The notes under the pieces were generated by a model. It was not told the DNA's origin and ran no database searches. It saw nothing but the letters and a program-made list of their open reading frames with translations. A stretch of DNA of 6,389 nucleotides from Candidatus Competibacteraceae bacterium (GTDB lineage Bacteria; Pseudomonadota; Gammaproteobacteria; Competibacterales; Competibacteraceae). Location of the stretch: assembly GCA_007120095.1 (NCBI GenBank), contig SKOM01000108.1:1-6389 (forward strand). Reading direction: 5' to 3'. The position numbers and the translations under genes were made by a program. This document shows, one piece after another, positions 4,123 to 6,389 of this stretch. The first letter of the stretch is position 1; every line of letters starts with the position of its first letter.

Positions 4123-6389
4123 CTACTGTTCTGTGCTATCCGGAACGATCATGCGGCGGACTCGTCCCCGCATTTGTGCGCACCAGTTGGGGATTTGCGC
4201 GGCAGGCATGGGGCGGGCAATCGCATAGCCTTGGCCCCACTGGCAGCCCAGTTGCAGCAGCCGTTCACTGTGGGCGGCGGTTTCCACCCCTTCGGCAATC
4301 ACTTTGCGCCGAAACGCGCCGGCCAGGCTGATGATGCCCTCCAGAATGGCCAGATCGTCCGGGTCATCCAGCATATCGCGCACAAAGCTTTGGTCGATCT
4401 TGATGGTCGCCACCGGCAGGCGTTTCAGGTAGCTCAGCGAGGAGTAGCCGGTACCAAAGTCATCCAGCGCAAAGGACACGCCCAGCGCCTGCCCGGCGCG
4501 CAGGGTTTCCGAGACCTGGGCGATGTCCTGTAAGGTGCTGGTTTCCAGCACTTCCAGCTCCAGATCGCTGGGTTGCACCTGAGGGTAACGGGCTAATGCT
4601 GCCCCTAGTTTGGCGATGAAATCGGTCTGGGCCAGTTGCAGGGCATCGATATTGACGCTCACCGGCAGCACCACACCGGTGGCCCGCCAGGCGCTGATCT
4701 GAGCCAATGCGGTCTCAATTACCCAATCGCCCAGATCAACCATCAGGGCGTGATTATCGATCAGCGGTAAAAACGCCCCTGGCGATAACAATCCGCGTTC
4801 GGGGTGTTGCCAGCGGATCAGCGCTTCGGCGCCGATCACCGTGCTGTGACCCATATCAACCTTGGGCTGGTAATAGAGCACGAATTCCTGGTGGGCGAGC
4901 GCCTGGCGAATGCGTTCGCGTTCTTCATGGTGATCGCGCTGTTTACGGTCATGCACGGCGTCGAAAAGATGATAATGGTTTTTACCGGCGAGTTTGGCCT
5001 GATACATGGCCTGATCGGCCTGGCGCAGCAGTTGATCGGCGTCGACCGGATCCGCTTGCGGGTAAACGCTTGCCCCGAGACTGGCCGAGACCTGTAAGCA
5101 CCGCCCGTCGTTATCGTGCGGCTCGGCTGCTGCGTTGAGCAGTCGCTTTAATAAGGGCAGACAGGCACCGACACTGGGTAAATCATTTAACACCACCACG
5201 AATTCATCGCCCCCCAGACGGGCGAGGGTGTCGCCTTCGCGGAGAACCCGTCTCATTCGCTCAGCCACCGCCACCAGCAGCCGGTCACCCGCCTCATGAC
5301 CATAGGTGTCATTGACAGTTTTAAAGCTGTCTAGATCCAGACAGGCCACCGCGATCTGCTCGCCGCGCCGCGCCGTTTGCGCCATCGCTTGACGCAACCG
5401 GTCAGCCAGCATAACCCGGTTGGGCAGGCCGGTAAGCGCGTCATAGTGGGAGATCTGTTCCAACTGTCGCTGGTGTTCTTTCTGTGTGGAGATGTCTGAA
5501 AACAGCGCGATGTAGTATTGCACCCGGCCCTGCGCATCGTACACAGTACTAATGGTCAGCAGTTCGGCATACACTTCACCATTTTTACGCCGGTTCCAGA
5601 CCTCGCCCATCCAGTTGCCTTTAGTATGCAGTGTCTGCCACATCTGCTTATAGAACGCCTGGTTTTGGCGACCGGAATTCAGAATCCGCGGGTTCTTGCC
5701 GATCACTTCTTCACGGCGGTAGCCGGTAATGCGGGTAAACGCTGCATTCACATCGATAATATTGGCGTCAGCGCCGGTAATCGTGATGCCCTCGTTGGCG
5801 TGTTCAAACACGCTGGCAATCAGCCTTAATCGTTCTTCGGCCCGTTTGCGTTCGGTAATGTCAATACCCACAGCCTGATAGGAGATTACCGCATCCGAGG
5901 TATCAAAAAAGGCGCGAGTCATCCATTGCAGAATACGCTGTTGGCTGTCCTGAGCGATATAAATCTGCTCATGGCTTCCCAGAGGTTGTTGTGGGGTCAG
6001 TGTTGCCAGTTGTTGCCTGATGCGTTCCTGTTCCTCCGGAAAGAGCCAGTCAAAAAAACGTCGTCCCAGCAGAGCATCGGCAGGCAGGTTCGCCAGTTCA
6101 GCGAGTGCCCGGTTTACATAGGTCAACGTGCCATCCGGCAGAAAGGTACTGATACACAGTGGTGCGTCTTCCGAGAGTCGGCGGAATTGCTCTTCACGCT
6201 TGCGCACCTGATCGAGCAAGCGCCGCCGTTCCAGCATATTGCGCACCCGCGCCTGCACCACCGGCACTACCACCGGCTTGGCAATGAAATCATCTGCGCC
6301 CTGATCAAGCGCCAGCACCTGGGTTTCGGTGCGATCATCGGCCGTCACCAAAATCACCGGAATATCGCGTCCCCAATGACTGTGGCGCA
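4123..6389 (-). CDS. REC-PAS-PAS-GGDEF-EAL c-di-GMP signalling protein (5' end outside window)
   Basis: The C-terminal 754 residues of a large response regulator that can both make and degrade c-di-GMP. The reading frame is open to the right edge, so the start is missing. Counting from the first complete codon (6387): the second half of a receiver domain with conserved Lys37 (IAKP), its phospho-Asp lying outside the window; a charged helical linker about 52-70; PAS domains about 67-180 and 188-310, ending in DITERKRAEERL and FSDIST-type linkers; GGDEF domain with intact GGDEF at 392-396 and an I-site REGD five residues before it; EAL domain with EAL at 521-523, SVNID, DDFGTGYSSL from 642, IKID, EGVET and GQGY. 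The LEITES motif reads LEVLET, keeping both glutamates. All metal and catalytic positions that I can check are present, so both activities are plausible. No membrane segment is visible. A methionine-like GTG at 6355-6357 lies inside the receiver and is not the real start. Confidence 0.95.
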   Translation of the reverse strand, partial: RHSHWGRDIPVILVTADDRTETQVLALDQGADDFIAKPVVVPVVQARVRNMLERRRLLDQVRKREEQFRRLSEDAPLCISTFLPDGTLTYVNRALAELANLPADALLGRRFFDWLFPEEQERIRQQLATLTPQQPLGSHEQIYIAQDSQQRILQWMTRAFFDTSDAVISYQAVGIDITERKRAEERLRLIASVFEHANEGITITGADANIIDVNAAFTRITGYRREEVIGKNPRILNSGRQNQAFYKQMWQTLHTKGNWMGEVWNRRKNGEVYAELLTISTVYDAQGRVQYYIALFSDISTQKEHQRQLEQISHYDALTGLPNRVMLADRLRQAMAQTARRGEQIAVACLDLDSFKTVNDTYGHEAGDRLLVAVAERMRRVLREGDTLARLGGDEFVVVLNDLPSVGACLPLLKRLLNAAAEPHDNDGRCLQVSASLGASVYPQADPVDADQLLRQADQAMYQAKLAGKNHYHLFDAVHDRKQRDHHEERERIRQALAHQEFVLYYQPKVDMGHSTVIGAEALIRWQHPERGLLSPGAFLPLIDNHALMVDLGDWVIETALAQISAWRATGVVLPVSVNIDALQLAQTDFIAKLGAALARYPQVQPSDLELEVLETSTLQDIAQVSETLRAGQALGVSFALDDFGTGYSSLSYLKRLPVATIKIDQSFVRDMLDDPDDLAILEGIISLAGAFRRKVIAEGVETAAHSERLLQLGCQWGQGYAIARPMPAAQIPNWCAQMRGRVRRMIVPDSTEQ

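Noticed and set aside
4027..4202. Direct repeat of GGGATTTGCGCGG at 4027-4039 and 4190-4202
   Set aside because: Thirteen bases of identity with no extension, one copy inside EAL-domain coding sequence. This is within what chance allows in a window of this size.
4002..4533. Two plus-strand open frames of 109 and 153 codons after the DUF2007 gene
   Set aside because: They run mostly antisense to the well-conserved EAL domain and their products resemble no family. They are a by-product of GC-rich coding DNA on the other strand.
4537..4563. LEVLET in place of the usual LEITES motif as a sign of a dead EAL domain
   Set aside because: Only the threonine is changed; both glutamates and all other metal and catalytic residues (EAL, DDFGTG, IKID, EGVET) are present.
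4707..5138. Plus-strand open frame of 143 codons
   Set aside because: It is antisense to the GGDEF and EAL domains, rich in Arg/Pro/Ala, and has no Shine-Dalgarno or recognisable domain.

Overview
This window looks like a piece of a gammaproteobacterial chromosome (a betaproteobacterium is less likely). The evidence is an RsxB-type ferredoxin next to endonuclease III, an OTCase that resembles the roughly 305-residue pseudomonad ArgF, a Grx4-type monothiol glutaredoxin, and two multidomain c-di-GMP signalling proteins. Base composition is moderate in GC and codon use looks even throughout. I see no insertion sequence, tRNA, rRNA, CRISPR array or prophage gene. The assignment rests on recognising protein families, not on a database search.

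Left part (47-2011, minus strand): a tight three-gene block is read in the order argF, a short RsxB-like 2x[4Fe-4S] ferredoxin, nth. The genes overlap by 4 and 8 bases and the two downstream starts lack a Shine-Dalgarno, so they are probably translationally coupled. The ferredoxin has lost the membrane anchor and Fes module usual for RsxB/RnfB, yet keeps its place beside nth, whose product also carries a [4Fe-4S] cluster.

Centre-left (2012-2570): a divergent intergenic region separates argF from grxD on the plus strand. It holds an imperfect palindrome that matches the type 1 IscR operator well. Since Grx4 carries Fe-S clusters and the ferredoxin and Nth contain them, this half of the window has a common Fe-S theme. 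A 10-bp perfect hairpin closes grxD and the converging gene.

Centre (2571-4005): a minus-strand REC-GGDEF protein has lost key residues in both domains (GEHTF in place of GGDEF, no acidic pair and no lysine in REC) but keeps the RxxD c-di-GMP inhibitory site. It is the best candidate here for an undescribed function, as a c-di-GMP-binding receptor instead of an enzyme. It is divergent from a small plus-strand DUF2007/zinc-ribbon protein, and the shared intergenic region contains a nested inverted repeat.

Right part (4006-6389): a 117-bp convergent gap with hairpins is followed by the C-terminal 754 residues of a minus-strand REC-PAS-PAS-GGDEF-EAL protein whose GGDEF and EAL motifs are both intact. 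Its start lies beyond the right edge. The window therefore holds one probably active c-di-GMP enzyme and one degenerate relative less than 1 kb apart.
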